NCBI GenBank assembly: GCA_007126375.1
Contig: SLBI01000085.1
Coordinates: forward strand, 1 to 49,676
Source: Paracoccaceae bacterium
GTDB taxonomy: Bacteria; Pseudomonadota; Alphaproteobacteria; Rhodobacterales; Rhodobacteraceae
DNA: 49,676 nt
Direction of reading: 5' to 3'
Each line of letters opens with the position of its first letter. The first letter of the stretch is position 1. Below, piece by piece: positions 32,368 through 41,581 of the stretch. The position numbers and the translations under genes are program-made. The notes beneath the pieces are model-generated. The model did not search any database and was not told the origin of the DNA. It saw only the letters and a list, made by a program, of their open reading frames with translations.

Positions 32368-33461
32368 AGATCGCGCGGGTCGAGACCCATCTCGTCGCAA
32401 CGCCGCTGGATCCGCCCATCGTCCACCCTTTCCTGGGTGCGCGGACGCGGTTCGTCAGCCTCGTGGTGGAGGTGCACACCCGCAACGGCCCCAGCGGTTT
32501 CGGCTATGTCACCGGCGAGAGCCCGGGGCAGATGGCCGCCGTGGGCCGCATCGTCGAGGATCTGGCCGTCCGTCTGATCGACAGCGGGATCGACGCGCGG
32601 CAGAGCGCGGCCATTCACGAGCGGATGTGGAACTGGACGGTCGATCTGCTGCACGAGGGGGCGGCCACGCTCGCGCTCGCGGCCATCGACATCGCTCTGT
32701 GGGACATCAAGGGCAAGGCCGCGGGCGAGCCGCTCTGGCGGCTGCTGGGCGGGGCGCGCGACAGCGTGCCGGCCTATGCCAGCGAGACGCTGTGGCGGCA
32801 CATGTCGCTGGCCGAGATCGAGGCGGCGGGCGCGGCACTGGTGGCGCGCGGTTTCGATGCGATGAAGCTGCGCCTCGGCAACCGGCCATGGCGCGAGGAC
32901 GTGGCGCGCGCCGTGGCATTGCGTCGCGCGGTCGGGCCGGATGCGAAGATCATGACCGATGCGCTCTGGGCGATGCGGGCCGACGAGGCGATCCGCCTCG
33001 CCCGCGCGCTGGCCGACAGCGAGGCCGACATCTACTGGTTCGAGGAGCCGGTGCGCGACGGCGACTGGGCCGGGCTGGCGCGGGTCCGCGATCAGGGGCT
33101 GCTGACGGTCGCGGGCGGCGAGCGGGTCTCGGCGATCACGCAGATCCCCGAACTGGTGCGCGCGGTCGATCATGCCATCCTCGACGTGCACCACATCGGC
33201 GGGATCACCCCCTGGCTGAAGGCGGCCGCCATGCTCGATGCCGCCGATCTGCCGATCTCGGTGCATATCGTGCCCGAGGTCCAGGCCCATCTGGTGGCGG
33301 CGCAGCGCACCGGGGCCTGGGTGGAATACATGCCCTGGTGGGATGCGCTCTACGAGGAGCCCTTGCGCGCGCGGGCCGGGCGGCTGACACTGACCGAAAC
33401 GCCGGGGCTGGGGCTGAACCTGTCACGCAGCGCCCTGCGGGAGCTGCATGTCGCGGGCTAG
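32364..33461 (+). CDS. Enolase-superfamily enzyme, mandelate racemase/muconate lactonizing type
   Basis: The 365-residue protein shows the superfamily barrel residues: Lys168 in MKLR (K-x-R in place of the usual K-x-K), metal ligands Asp199, Glu227 or Glu228 in FEEPV, and Glu253 in GGERVS. An Asp274/His301 pair (LDVHH, SVHIVPE) is of the mandelate racemase kind. Such enzymes abstract a proton next to a carboxylate, giving racemisation or dehydration. Because no cofactor-using partner other than TauD is coupled to it, an acid-sugar or hydroxy-acid dehydratase or racemase is likely. The substrate is unknown. Confidence 0.9.
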   Translation: MKIARVETHLVATPLDPPIVHPFLGARTRFVSLVVEVHTRNGPSGFGYVTGESPGQMAAVGRIVEDLAVRLIDSGIDARQSAAIHERMWNWTVDLLHEGAATLALAAIDIALWDIKGKAAGEPLWRLLGGARDSVPAYASETLWRHMSLAEIEAAGAALVARGFDAMKLRLGNRPWREDVARAVALRRAVGPDAKIMTDALWAMRADEAIRLARALADSEADIYWFEEPVRDGDWAGLARVRDQGLLTVAGGERVSAITQIPELVRAVDHAILDVHHIGGITPWLKAAAMLDAADLPISVHIVPEVQAHLVAAQRTGAWVEYMPWWDALYEEPLRARAGRLTLTETPGLGLNLSRSALRELHVAG

Positions 33462-33491
33462 GCGGCCGGTCCGGCCCGGAACGGTCCGCCG

Positions 33492-34412
33492 ATGACGCCC
33501 GAAGACCTGCGCAGTTTCCTTGCCGCGTATGAAGCCGGCAGCCTGCAACGCGCGGCGGCCGGCCTCGGACTGTCGCAGCCGACGCTGAGCCGGAGGTTGC
33601 AGAGGCTGGAGGATGTGCTGGGCGTGCGGCTGTTCGCGCGCAGCCACCGCGGGCTGGAGCCTACGAGCTATGGCCACGCGCTGGCGCGCCGCGCGCGGCT
33701 GATCGTCGAGGAACTGGAGCTGACGCGGCGCGAGATCGCCCGGATCAGCACCGCCATCGGCGGATCGGTGCTGTTCGGTGCCAGCCCCGGGGTGGCGGCC
33801 GGGCTCCTGCCCGAGGTGGCCGCGCGGCTGGAAGTGGCGCACCCCGATCTGCACATGACCATCGTGGAGGGCGTTTCGGAGAGCCTGGTCGATCAGGTGA
33901 TCGAGCGGCGGGTCGATTTCGCCGTCTGCACCGCACCGCACGAAGCCTCGGCGGATCTGGCGGTGGAGGTGCTGGGCACCGATCCCTTCGTCGTCGCCTG
34001 CGCCGAGGGCCACAGGCTGCGCGCCACCCCCGGGCCGGTGCCGCTGGAGGTTCTGTCACGCCAGCCCTGGGTGATGCCCACCTTTCGCGGCGCGGTCCGG
34101 CACTGGCTGGAAACGCGCTTCGTCGCGGCCGGGCTGGCGCCGCCGGTGCCGCGGATCGAAACCTCGTCGATGCTGCTGCTCAAGCCGCTGCTGGCCGATT
34201 GCCGGCATCTGTCGTATCTGCCGGCGCGGCTGGTGGCGGCGGATTTTCCCGGGGTGGTGGCGCTGCCCTGCGCGCCCTCGCTTGTACTGATGCGGCAGAT
34301 CGCGGTGATCCGGCTGTGTCAGCGCAACCTCAGCCCGGCCGCCGAGCGGGTGATCGCGGCGCTGCGCACGGTCGCAACGGCGCCACCGCCGATCCGGCTC
34401 ACGGGCCTCTGA
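33492..34412 (+). CDS. LysR-family transcriptional regulator
   Basis: The 306-residue regulator has an N-terminal winged helix-turn-helix (LRSFLAAYEAGSLQRAAAGL, SQPTLSRRLQRLE) and a periplasmic-binding-like effector domain. It lies 30 bp after the enolase-family gene in the same direction and probably controls that short operon. Its 3-prime end overlaps the convergent membrane-protein gene by 14 bases. Confidence 0.92.
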   Translation: MTPEDLRSFLAAYEAGSLQRAAAGLGLSQPTLSRRLQRLEDVLGVRLFARSHRGLEPTSYGHALARRARLIVEELELTRREIARISTAIGGSVLFGASPGVAAGLLPEVAARLEVAHPDLHMTIVEGVSESLVDQVIERRVDFAVCTAPHEASADLAVEVLGTDPFVVACAEGHRLRATPGPVPLEVLSRQPWVMPTFRGAVRHWLETRFVAAGLAPPVPRIETSSMLLLKPLLADCRHLSYLPARLVAADFPGVVALPCAPSLVLMRQIAVIRLCQRNLSPAAERVIAALRTVATAPPPIRLTGL

Positions 34413-35508
34413 CGAAGCGCAGCGCAAGCGGCGAAAGCGGCATGATGATGAACAGCCGGACGATGTGGAAGGTGGTGACCAGCGCCACACCGAGCCCCAT
34501 TGCCTCGGCCGTCAGCGACATCTCGGTGACGCTGCCGGGTGCGGCGGCAAGCACCAGCGTCGGCACCGGCAGATCGTCGATCACCGCGATCGCCCAGGCC
34601 AGAGCCGAGCAGCCGGCGATGGTCAGCAAGGTGACCAGCGCCGAAACCGCGACGAAACGCGGGGCGCCGCGCAGCAACGCGCGCCGGAAACTGAGGCCGA
34701 GCGAGACGCCCAGCAGCAACTGGCCGGCCCATGTCAGCGCCCGCGGCCAGTCCACCGGCGTGTCCAGTGCCATCGACAGGAACGAGACTGCCGCCAGCGG
34801 GCCGAGAAAGAACGGGCTCACCAGCCGGGCGCGTCGAAAGATCTGTCCTGCCGCCACCGCAAGCGCCAGTGTCGGCAGGGTCAGCGCGCCGAAGGCGAAA
34901 AGCTCCTCCGGGCCGGAGGGCGCCAGAACCACCGGCACGCCCGAGAGTTGCAGTGCCGCCGGCACCAGCAGCACGACAAGGGCGATCCGCAACCCCTGCA
35001 CCAGCCCCACCAGCGGCCCGTTGCCGCCACCGCGATCTGCCAGTTGCGCCATCTCTGCCGGGCCGCAGGGCACGCAGGCAAAGAAGGCGGTGGCCTTGTC
35101 GGCCGGCGTCAGCCGATAGAGGAGCGGCGCGAGGCCGATCGCCAGTGCGGCACTGCCGATGGTGATGACCAGCATCTCCGGCACCATGCCCGAGACAGCC
35201 ACCACACCTTCCCATGTGAGTTGCAGCCCGACCGTGGTGGCGACGATTGTCTGCCCGATCGCCCGGGTCTGGCGCGGGATCGGCACCTCGACACCGCTGA
35301 CGCCGAACACCGTGGCGACCAGCATCGGACCGATCATCCAGGCCAGCGGTACACCGATCCAGGCCGCCAGTTGCGCCCCGGTCACGGCGAGAACGAGCAG
35401 CGCGCTCCCGCGCAGCAGCGCCGCTGGCCACGACCGTCGCGAAATCGCCGGTTCCGGCGCCGGATCCCCTTCCGCTCCGGCGCCCGGCTCAGATCGCGGA
35501 TCGGCCAA
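34399..35508 (-). CDS. AbrB-family integral membrane protein
   Basis: The 369-residue protein has about ten hydrophobic helices in two similar halves. Each half contains a short motif of the AbrB duplication family (for example IGVPLAWMIGPMLVATVFGVSG early on and VLAAAPGSVTEMSLTAEA late). The name comes from an E. coli protein linked to aidB expression; the family's biochemical role is unknown and transport has been suggested. It is the last gene of its run and overlaps the dehydrogenase gene by 20 bases. Confidence 0.85.
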   Translation of the reverse strand: MADPRSEPGAGAEGDPAPEPAISRRSWPAALLRGSALLVLAVTGAQLAAWIGVPLAWMIGPMLVATVFGVSGVEVPIPRQTRAIGQTIVATTVGLQLTWEGVVAVSGMVPEMLVITIGSAALAIGLAPLLYRLTPADKATAFFACVPCGPAEMAQLADRGGGNGPLVGLVQGLRIALVVLLVPAALQLSGVPVVLAPSGPEELFAFGALTLPTLALAVAAGQIFRRARLVSPFFLGPLAAVSFLSMALDTPVDWPRALTWAGQLLLGVSLGLSFRRALLRGAPRFVAVSALVTLLTIAGCSALAWAIAVIDDLPVPTLVLAAAPGSVTEMSLTAEAMGLGVALVTTFHIVRLFIIMPLSPLALRFVRGP

Positions 35509-36511
35509 GCTCGATCACCACCTTGCCCACATGCGCTCCGGAGCGCAGATGGCGATACGCCTCCGGCGCTGCCTCGAAGGCAAAGACCCGGTCGATCACC
35601 GGGCGGGAGCGGAAATGCGCCAGTGCCCGGTTCATTGCCAGGAACTGGCTGCGCGAGCCGACATAGATACCGCGCATCGTGATGTTGCGCCGCCGTACCT
35701 CGGTCGGGTCGATGCCGCCCTTTGCCTGGGCGCCGATCAGATGCACCTGGCCGCCGTTGCGCGTGGCCTGCACCGCGCCATCCACATTCGAGCCGCCCAC
35801 CACCTCGACGACATGATCGACGCCGCGACCCGCGGTCAGATCGCGCACCGCCGCCGGCCAGTCGTCGGATTCGGGCAGCACGATCACCTCGTCGGCGCCA
35901 AGCTCCAGCGCCCGTGCCCGTTTTTCCGGCCGCGTCGTCACCATGATCGTGCGCGCACCGGCCATGCCGGCGAAGGCCAGCGCAAAAAGCGATACACCGC
36001 CGGTGCCCTGCAGCAGCACATCCTCGCCCGGCAGCAGCGGGCGGCCGCCGAAGAGCGCGTTCCAGGCGGTCAACGCGGCGCAGGGCAGGGTGGCCGCCTC
36101 GGGCTGGCTGAGGTGGTCGGGAACCGCCACCAGCGCCTCCTGATCGAACAGGACCTGTTCGGCCAGCACACCGTCGCGCCCACCGCCCAGCGCGTCGGCG
36201 CCATAGCGTTCTTCATAGGGGCCGCCCAGCCAGCGCGGCATGAACAGCCCGGCCACACGGTCACCCACGACGAAACGGTCCACCGCGTCGCCAACCGCGA
36301 TCACCTCGCCGGCGCCGTCGGAACAGGGCACCAACCCTTCGGGCACGCCGCCATGGGCATAGCGGCCATCGAAGACCATCAGGTCGCGATAGTTCAGCGA
36401 CACCGCGCCCATGCGCACCAGCACGTCGCGCGGGCCGGGCTGCGGATCGGGGGCCTCGGTCAGCCGAAGCCGGTCGTCGCCGGCGGGTCCGTGCAACCGA
36501 TAGAGCCTCAT
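35489..36511 (-). CDS. Medium-chain dehydrogenase/reductase (zinc-type alcohol dehydrogenase family)
   Basis: The 340-residue protein has the two-domain MDR build: a GroES-like N-terminal half and a Rossmann domain with QGTGGVSLFA. Where catalytic-zinc enzymes have a His/Cys context it reads VPCSDGAGEV, and no four-cysteine structural zinc loop is visible, so it may act like quinone oxidoreductases or enoyl reductases. The ATG overlaps the stop of the flavin reductase gene by four bases. It probably oxidises or reduces an alcohol, aldehyde or enone in the same pathway. Confidence 0.88.
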   Translation of the reverse strand: MRLYRLHGPAGDDRLRLTEAPDPQPGPRDVLVRMGAVSLNYRDLMVFDGRYAHGGVPEGLVPCSDGAGEVIAVGDAVDRFVVGDRVAGLFMPRWLGGPYEERYGADALGGGRDGVLAEQVLFDQEALVAVPDHLSQPEAATLPCAALTAWNALFGGRPLLPGEDVLLQGTGGVSLFALAFAGMAGARTIMVTTRPEKRARALELGADEVIVLPESDDWPAAVRDLTAGRGVDHVVEVVGGSNVDGAVQATRNGGQVHLIGAQAKGGIDPTEVRRRNITMRGIYVGSRSQFLAMNRALAHFRSRPVIDRVFAFEAAPEAYRHLRSGAHVGKVVIELGRSAI

Positions 36512-37128
36512 CGGATCACCCGCCCGGGATCGGTGGGGCGCAGCAACTCGAACAGCTCCGTCACAGCGGCATAGTCGCGGTAGCCGCAGCGCCCGAGGGG
36601 CTGCGCCCCGGCGGTATCGAAGCGGCCCTCCCGCAGGAAATCGTCATGCACATAGGTGGCGACCACCTGGCCCACCACCCACCAGCGGTCGGTGGGCTTG
36701 CCGTCGAGATCGTGCAGCTCGGTGCAGGATATCAGCTTGCATTCCAGGGCCGCCGGGGCGGCGGCAACCCGCGGCGGCTGCACCAGACGCGACGGTGCGG
36801 CCGCGAGTCCGGCAAGCTCGAATTCGTCCACGCCGTCCTCGACCTCCTCGGAGGTGCGGTTCATCTGTTCCAGCAACGGCAGCGTGGCGAGGCTGAAGAC
36901 GAACTCGCCGGTGTCGCGGGCATTTCGGGGCGAATGCTTGAAGCTGTCGCTGGAGAAGCCGATCATGTTCGGCCGGCTGGAGACGGCATTGAAGAAGCTG
37001 TAGGGCGCGAGGTTGCGACGTCCCTGCAGATCCATCGTCGAGATCCAGCCGATCGGACGCGGCGCGATGATCGCCTTGAACGGATCGAAGGGCAGCGGCG
37101 CATGGCCCTCGTCTTCGGTATAATGCAT
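36508..37128 (-). CDS. Flavin reductase-like domain protein (FMN-binding split barrel)
   Basis: The 206-residue protein matches the flavin reductase-like family, with IAPRPIGWISTMD and NLAPYSFFNAVSSRPNMIGFSS in the first 60 residues. Members supply reduced flavin to monooxygenases or reduce small molecules themselves. No two-component flavin monooxygenase is in the window, so it may have its own catalytic role or supply a partner elsewhere. It is coupled to the dehydrogenase gene by a four-base overlap. Confidence 0.87.
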   Translation of the reverse strand: MHYTEDEGHAPLPFDPFKAIIAPRPIGWISTMDLQGRRNLAPYSFFNAVSSRPNMIGFSSDSFKHSPRNARDTGEFVFSLATLPLLEQMNRTSEEVEDGVDEFELAGLAAAPSRLVQPPRVAAAPAALECKLISCTELHDLDGKPTDRWWVVGQVVATYVHDDFLREGRFDTAGAQPLGRCGYRDYAAVTELFELLRPTDPGRVIR

Positions 37129-37189
37129 GAAGCCTGATCCCGGGACGGACCGGAAGACCCGGAAGCGCGCGCCTCCGGGCCGGTCCGGC

Positions 37190-38110
37190 TCAATGGTGTT
37201 CGAAGAAACGCTGCTCGGCCCCGGTTTTCCGGGCGGACTCAGAATGCAGCACCATGTCGGCCATCGCCTGGCAGCGCTTGATCAGGCGCGGTTCGTCCGG
37301 GCGATAGTCGGCCACGGCGTTGTGGATCGTGCAGATGTTGTCCCACACCAGAACGTCGCCCGGGGTCCAGCGATGCGTCGCCTGGTATTTCGGGTTCAAC
37401 TGGTGGCGGAACAGGAAATCGAGCAGTTCGTCGCTTTCCGTCCGGCTCAGCTCGTTCACCCGCTCGGTATAGCCGGGGTTGGCATAGAGCACCTTGCGCC
37501 CGGTGATCGGATGGATCAGCACCAGAGGATGGACGACGGGCGGTTTCTTGGCGCGTTGCTCGGGCGTCAGCGGCGGGCGCGTGCTGCCCTTTTCGCGGCG
37601 CATCATCTCCCAGAACTTGTTGAAGTCATGGGTCGCGGTCAGGGTCTCGATGCGGTGCTTCACGTCCTGCGGCAGGTCGTCATAGGCGGCATACATGTCG
37701 GCGAAGGAGGTGCCGCCCAGCGGCTTGCCGTCGCGCACCGGGATGCGGATGCCGTAGAGCACGTTCACGAAGGAGATCATGTCGCTGTAGGACATGTCGG
37801 TATGCCAGTCCTGACCGGCATCGGCGATGCCCATCGGTTTGCCGTCCTCGACGATGTTCGACAGGATCATCACCTCGGGGATGCCCGGCTCCTGGAAGGA
37901 GCCGGCGACATTGACCTCCAGCGTGCCGAAGCGGCCGGCAAAGCCCTTGAGGTCGCCGGCCTCGAGCTTCTGGTCGGGAAAGCAGATGTAGCCATGCTTG
38001 CCGAGCGCCGCGAGGACCTGCGCGAACGCCTCGTCGCTGAGCGGTTTCGAGACGTCGACGCCGTGGATGCGGGCACCGATGGCTTGATCGAGTGGTTCGA
38101 CGCGGATCAT
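37190..38110 (-). CDS. TauD/TfdA-family Fe(II)/2-oxoglutarate dioxygenase (second copy)
   Basis: The 306-residue enzyme has the triad His103, Asp105 (DWHTDMSY) and His263 (ICTIHNAVADY), with Arg279 as the likely 2-oxoglutarate ligand. Sequence between the motifs differs greatly from the other TauD-type protein, so the substrate is probably different. The ATG has a GAGGAGA site and follows the dehydrogenase-family gene by 10 bp. It belongs to the TRAP-FAH-dehydrogenase run, which suggests oxidation of an imported organic acid. Confidence 0.91.
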   Translation of the reverse strand: MIRVEPLDQAIGARIHGVDVSKPLSDEAFAQVLAALGKHGYICFPDQKLEAGDLKGFAGRFGTLEVNVAGSFQEPGIPEVMILSNIVEDGKPMGIADAGQDWHTDMSYSDMISFVNVLYGIRIPVRDGKPLGGTSFADMYAAYDDLPQDVKHRIETLTATHDFNKFWEMMRREKGSTRPPLTPEQRAKKPPVVHPLVLIHPITGRKVLYANPGYTERVNELSRTESDELLDFLFRHQLNPKYQATHRWTPGDVLVWDNICTIHNAVADYRPDEPRLIKRCQAMADMVLHSESARKTGAEQRFFEHH

Positions 38111-38120
38111 GTCGTTCTCC

Positions 38121-39272
38121 TCAACTGGGTTGCGGATCGGGGTTGGGGTCACGGCCGGCAGCAGCCGCCGCGCCGTCGAGCAGGAAGGGCACGCCGAGGT
38201 CGGCGGCGATCTCCCGCAGCCGGGTGACGAGGTTCGCTGCAAGCGGCACGCCGCGGGCCAGACGTTCCTGCCGCATGCGTTCCTCGATATCGCCGGGCAA
38301 CAGCACCGGCCGCGCCGGATCGGCCGTGGGGGTTGCCCGCAGCGAGCTTTCCACATCGCCGACATCGCCGAGAAAGTCGCCCATGTCGCGGAACGCCGCC
38401 GGATCGATGGCGAGGAAGAAATGGCCGATGTTGTCACCCTCGCCCTGCGGGTGATCCGGATTGCGCGAGCCGGCAAAGCGACCGCCGGGCAGCGTGCCGC
38501 CGAGGAAATGCACCATGAGTGCGAGGCCGTATCCCTTGTACGCGCCGAGCACCGGCGTCGCGCCCAGGGGTGTCAGCCCGCCCGGACCGGGCTCGTAGAC
38601 GAGTTGGCTGGCGACGGCCGGGTCGGTGACCGGCTGGCCCTGGCCGTCGACCACCCAGCCCTCGGGTACGGGCGTGCCGTCGAGCTGGTGCAGCCGCACC
38701 TTGTTCCCGGCGGCGGTGGAGGTGGCCATGTCGAACACGATCGGCTCACCGGTATCGCGCGGGATGCCATAGGCCAGCGGATTGGTGCCCAGCACCGGCT
38801 CGGCCGCGCCGGGGGGCACGACGCAGACCACCTTGGTCGAGGTCGCGACCATGCTGACGACGCCCAGCCGGGCGGCGATCCGGGCATAGTAGCCCGCTGC
38901 GCCGAAATGATGCGAGTTGCGCACGGTCACGGCGGCGACGCCCCGCGCCTTCGCCTTTTCGGCGGCCATCTCCGCGGCGCGGACGGAGACGGCGAAACCG
39001 AGCCCGCCGCGCGCGTCCAGCAGCGCGGTATTCGGCCCTTCGCGGACGATCTCGGCCGTTGCCGCGAGTTCGAAACCGCCTTCGGCGATCCAGCCGGCAT
39101 AAAGGGCGAGCAGCGAGATGCCGTGCGTGTCGATGCCGCGCAGATCGCAATCGAGCAGTGCGTCGGCGGTGGCCTCGGCATCCGCGCCCGCCATGCCCCA
39201 GCCATGCAGGATGGCCAGTGTCTGGGCGCGGATCGTCTCGGCGCTGAAGGTCGGTCTGGCTAGCGTGTTCAT
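38121..39272 (-). CDS. Malate/L-lactate dehydrogenase-family NAD(P)-dependent oxidoreductase
   Basis: The 383-residue protein has the family landmarks GIDTHGISLL, VRNSHHFGAAGYYA and GAYKGYGLALMVHFLGG. This fold covers ureidoglycolate dehydrogenase, 2,3-diketo-L-gulonate reductase, sulfolactate dehydrogenase and imine reductases, all acting on 2-hydroxy or 2-oxo acids. It lies 24 bp after the FAH-family gene and 10 bp before the dioxygenase gene. The exact substrate cannot be told from sequence. Confidence 0.91.
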   Translation of the reverse strand: MNTLARPTFSAETIRAQTLAILHGWGMAGADAEATADALLDCDLRGIDTHGISLLALYAGWIAEGGFELAATAEIVREGPNTALLDARGGLGFAVSVRAAEMAAEKAKARGVAAVTVRNSHHFGAAGYYARIAARLGVVSMVATSTKVVCVVPPGAAEPVLGTNPLAYGIPRDTGEPIVFDMATSTAAGNKVRLHQLDGTPVPEGWVVDGQGQPVTDPAVASQLVYEPGPGGLTPLGATPVLGAYKGYGLALMVHFLGGTLPGGRFAGSRNPDHPQGEGDNIGHFFLAIDPAAFRDMGDFLGDVGDVESSLRATPTADPARPVLLPGDIEERMRQERLARGVPLAANLVTRLREIAADLGVPFLLDGAAAAAGRDPNPDPQPS

Positions 39273-39296
39273 GGTCTCCGGTCGTGTCGGTCGGTG

Positions 39297-40217
39297 TCAG
39301 GCAGGGTCCTGCACCGGGTTTTCAAGAGTGCCGATGCCGGCGACGAAACAGGCGACCCGGTCGCCCGGCCGCAGATAGATCGGCGGCTTGCGGAAATGGC
39401 CCACGCCCGCGGGCGTGCCGGTGGCGATCACGTCGCCCGGCTCCAGCGTGGCGAAGCGCGAGATGTAGGCAAGGATCGTGGCACAGTCGAAGATCATGTC
39501 TGCGGTGTTGCCGTGCTGGACCTCGGTCCCGTTGACCTCGCAACGCACCTCGACATCCTGCGGATCGCCGAAGACGTCGGCTGTCACCAGCACCGGCCCC
39601 ATCGGCGTGAAGCTGTCGTGGCTCTTGGCGAAGGTGGTCTGCGGCGGGCTGACGTCGAACTGGAACTCGCGGGCCGAGATGTCGTTGACGATCGTGTATC
39701 CGGCGACGAAGGACAGCGCCTCGGCGGCGGTTACATTCCGCATCGGCCGGCCCACCACCACCGCAAGCTCCACCTCCCAGTCCAGTTGGCGAATGCCGGC
39801 CGGGCGAATCACCGGTGCGCCGGGTCCGATCACCGAGGAGGAGAACTTGGCAAACAGCCGGGGTTGTTCCTGTCCGGCCAGCCCTCCCTCGGCGGCATGG
39901 GCGCCGTAGTTGCGGCCGACCCCGATCACCTTGCCCGGCCGCGGCAGCGGGGCGCAGAGCGTTACCGCCCCGGGCCGCTGATGCGCCGCGGGGGGCGCAG
40001 CGGCAAGCGCTTCGGTGCAGAGCGCGAAATCGTTCGCGCTGCGCGCCAGAAAGGCCGTCATGTCCGCCGGCACCAGCCACGAGGCTTCGGCGGCCGCGTC
40101 GCCGCTGCCGCGTGCGGAGAGCAACGCCCGCACCGCATCCCGGAGATCGAGGATGCCCTCGGCGGTCTCGGCACCGATCCGACGTTCGCCGGTGGTCTCA
40201 TAAGTCACGAGGCGCAT
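39297..40217 (-). CDS. Fumarylacetoacetate hydrolase-family protein
   Basis: The 306-residue protein has a variable N-terminal region and the C-terminal FAH domain, with metal ligands Glu148 and Glu150 (WEVELAVVVG) and Asp179 (IVNDISARE). Members hydrolyse or decarboxylate acylpyruvates, isomerise 2-hydroxy-4-dienoates, or dehydrate acid sugars such as 2-keto-3-deoxyarabinonate. It lies 46 bp after the TRAP large permease gene, so it probably acts on the imported acid or a product of it. Confidence 0.91.
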   Translation of the reverse strand: MRLVTYETTGERRIGAETAEGILDLRDAVRALLSARGSGDAAAEASWLVPADMTAFLARSANDFALCTEALAAAPPAAHQRPGAVTLCAPLPRPGKVIGVGRNYGAHAAEGGLAGQEQPRLFAKFSSSVIGPGAPVIRPAGIRQLDWEVELAVVVGRPMRNVTAAEALSFVAGYTIVNDISAREFQFDVSPPQTTFAKSHDSFTPMGPVLVTADVFGDPQDVEVRCEVNGTEVQHGNTADMIFDCATILAYISRFATLEPGDVIATGTPAGVGHFRKPPIYLRPGDRVACFVAGIGTLENPVQDPA

Positions 40218-40263
40218 CTCAGCCCTCCCTTTTCATGGCTCGGCCTCGCTGTCGCCACGGGCA

Positions 40264-41568
40264 TCAGCGCGCCCCCCGGATCAGGTCGGGGATGAACAGG
40301 ATCAACTCGGGGAAGGCGATGATCACCCCGAGCACGAGGAACTCGGCGATCAGGAAATAGAGCACCCCGCCAAAGCCCTTGCGGGTCGTCACCCCGGTCG
40401 AGGCCGACGCGATGAAGATGTTGAGCCCCAGCGGCGGGGTGATCAGCCCGATCTCGGCGGTCTTGACGATCAGCACGCCGAACCAGATGCCGTCGAACCC
40501 CAGGCCGGTGATCAGCGCGTAGGAGATCGGGACGGTCAGTACGATGATCGCGAACTGATCCATGAACATGCCGAGCACGAGGTAGAAGGCCACCACGAGC
40601 AGCAGCACCGTCATCGGCGACAGGCCGGATTGTTCGATCCAGGCCAGCATCGCCCCCGTCATCTGCGTGAGCGACATGAAATAGCCGAACATCAAGGCGC
40701 CGAAGATGATCGTGACGATCATCGTCGAGGTGCGCAGCGTGTTGGCGACGGCGATGGCGAACGGCCGGGGCGAGATCCGTCTCAGCGCAATGCAGATCAG
40801 GATCGCCCCCAGCGCGCCCAGCGCGCCGATCTCGGTGGGCGTGGCGACGCCGCTGTAGAGGGCGGCCATGATCAGCACCACCAGCAGAACCACCGGCCAG
40901 ACCCGGCCTGTCTGCTCCAGTCCGGCGAGCGCCGCCTTGGCCGCCCGCGCCTGCACCGCCGGCGCCAGATGCGGAAACAGGCGGACCGCGACGGCGATGG
41001 TCACGATATAGCCCACCGCCGTCAGCAGGCCGGGGATCAGCCCGGCCATGAACAGCCTGCCAATCGATTCCTCGGTAATGATGCCGTAGACCACGAAGGC
41101 GATGGACGGGGGGATCATGATCGCCAGCGTCCCGGCCATGGAGATCGTGGCAACGGAAAAGCCGGTGTCGTAGCCGAGCCGCTTCATCGTCGGAAAGGCC
41201 GCGCGCGACAGCGTGGCCACCGAGGCGGTGCTCGATCCGGACGCCGCGGCGAGGACGGAACCGGCCAGCACGCAGGCCATGGCAAGCCCGCCGCGGATGC
41301 GCCGCATCGCGCGATTGCAGGCCACCATCAGGTCCTGGGCGATGCCCGAGGCGGCCAGCACCTCGGAGATCAGCACGAACATCGGGATCGTCAGGATGAC
41401 GTAATTGGCGACCGTGTGATGCACGACCTGGGCCATCAGCCCGTAGATCATGTTCATCGGCACCAGCAGCATCAGGCTGAGCACACCGGCGACGCCGAGC
41501 GCGAAGCCGACCGGCATCCCGATGATGATCAGGCCGAGCAGGATGGCCAGGCCGTAGAAGACTTCCAT
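40264..41568 (-). CDS. TRAP transporter large permease, second system (DctM family)
   Basis: The protein has 434 residues starting at MEVFYGLAILLG, an ATG near the end of the small permease. It has about twelve hydrophobic helices with DctM landmarks (MAGTLAIMIPPSIAFVVYG, LGMFMDQFAIIVLTVPI). It is the translocating subunit of the second TRAP system and leads into the FAH/dehydrogenase/dioxygenase genes on the same strand. Confidence 0.92.
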   Translation of the reverse strand: MEVFYGLAILLGLIIIGMPVGFALGVAGVLSLMLLVPMNMIYGLMAQVVHHTVANYVILTIPMFVLISEVLAASGIAQDLMVACNRAMRRIRGGLAMACVLAGSVLAAASGSSTASVATLSRAAFPTMKRLGYDTGFSVATISMAGTLAIMIPPSIAFVVYGIITEESIGRLFMAGLIPGLLTAVGYIVTIAVAVRLFPHLAPAVQARAAKAALAGLEQTGRVWPVVLLVVLIMAALYSGVATPTEIGALGALGAILICIALRRISPRPFAIAVANTLRTSTMIVTIIFGALMFGYFMSLTQMTGAMLAWIEQSGLSPMTVLLLVVAFYLVLGMFMDQFAIIVLTVPISYALITGLGFDGIWFGVLIVKTAEIGLITPPLGLNIFIASASTGVTTRKGFGGVLYFLIAEFLVLGVIIAFPELILFIPDLIRGAR

Positions 41569-41581
41569 CTGCGCGGATCCG

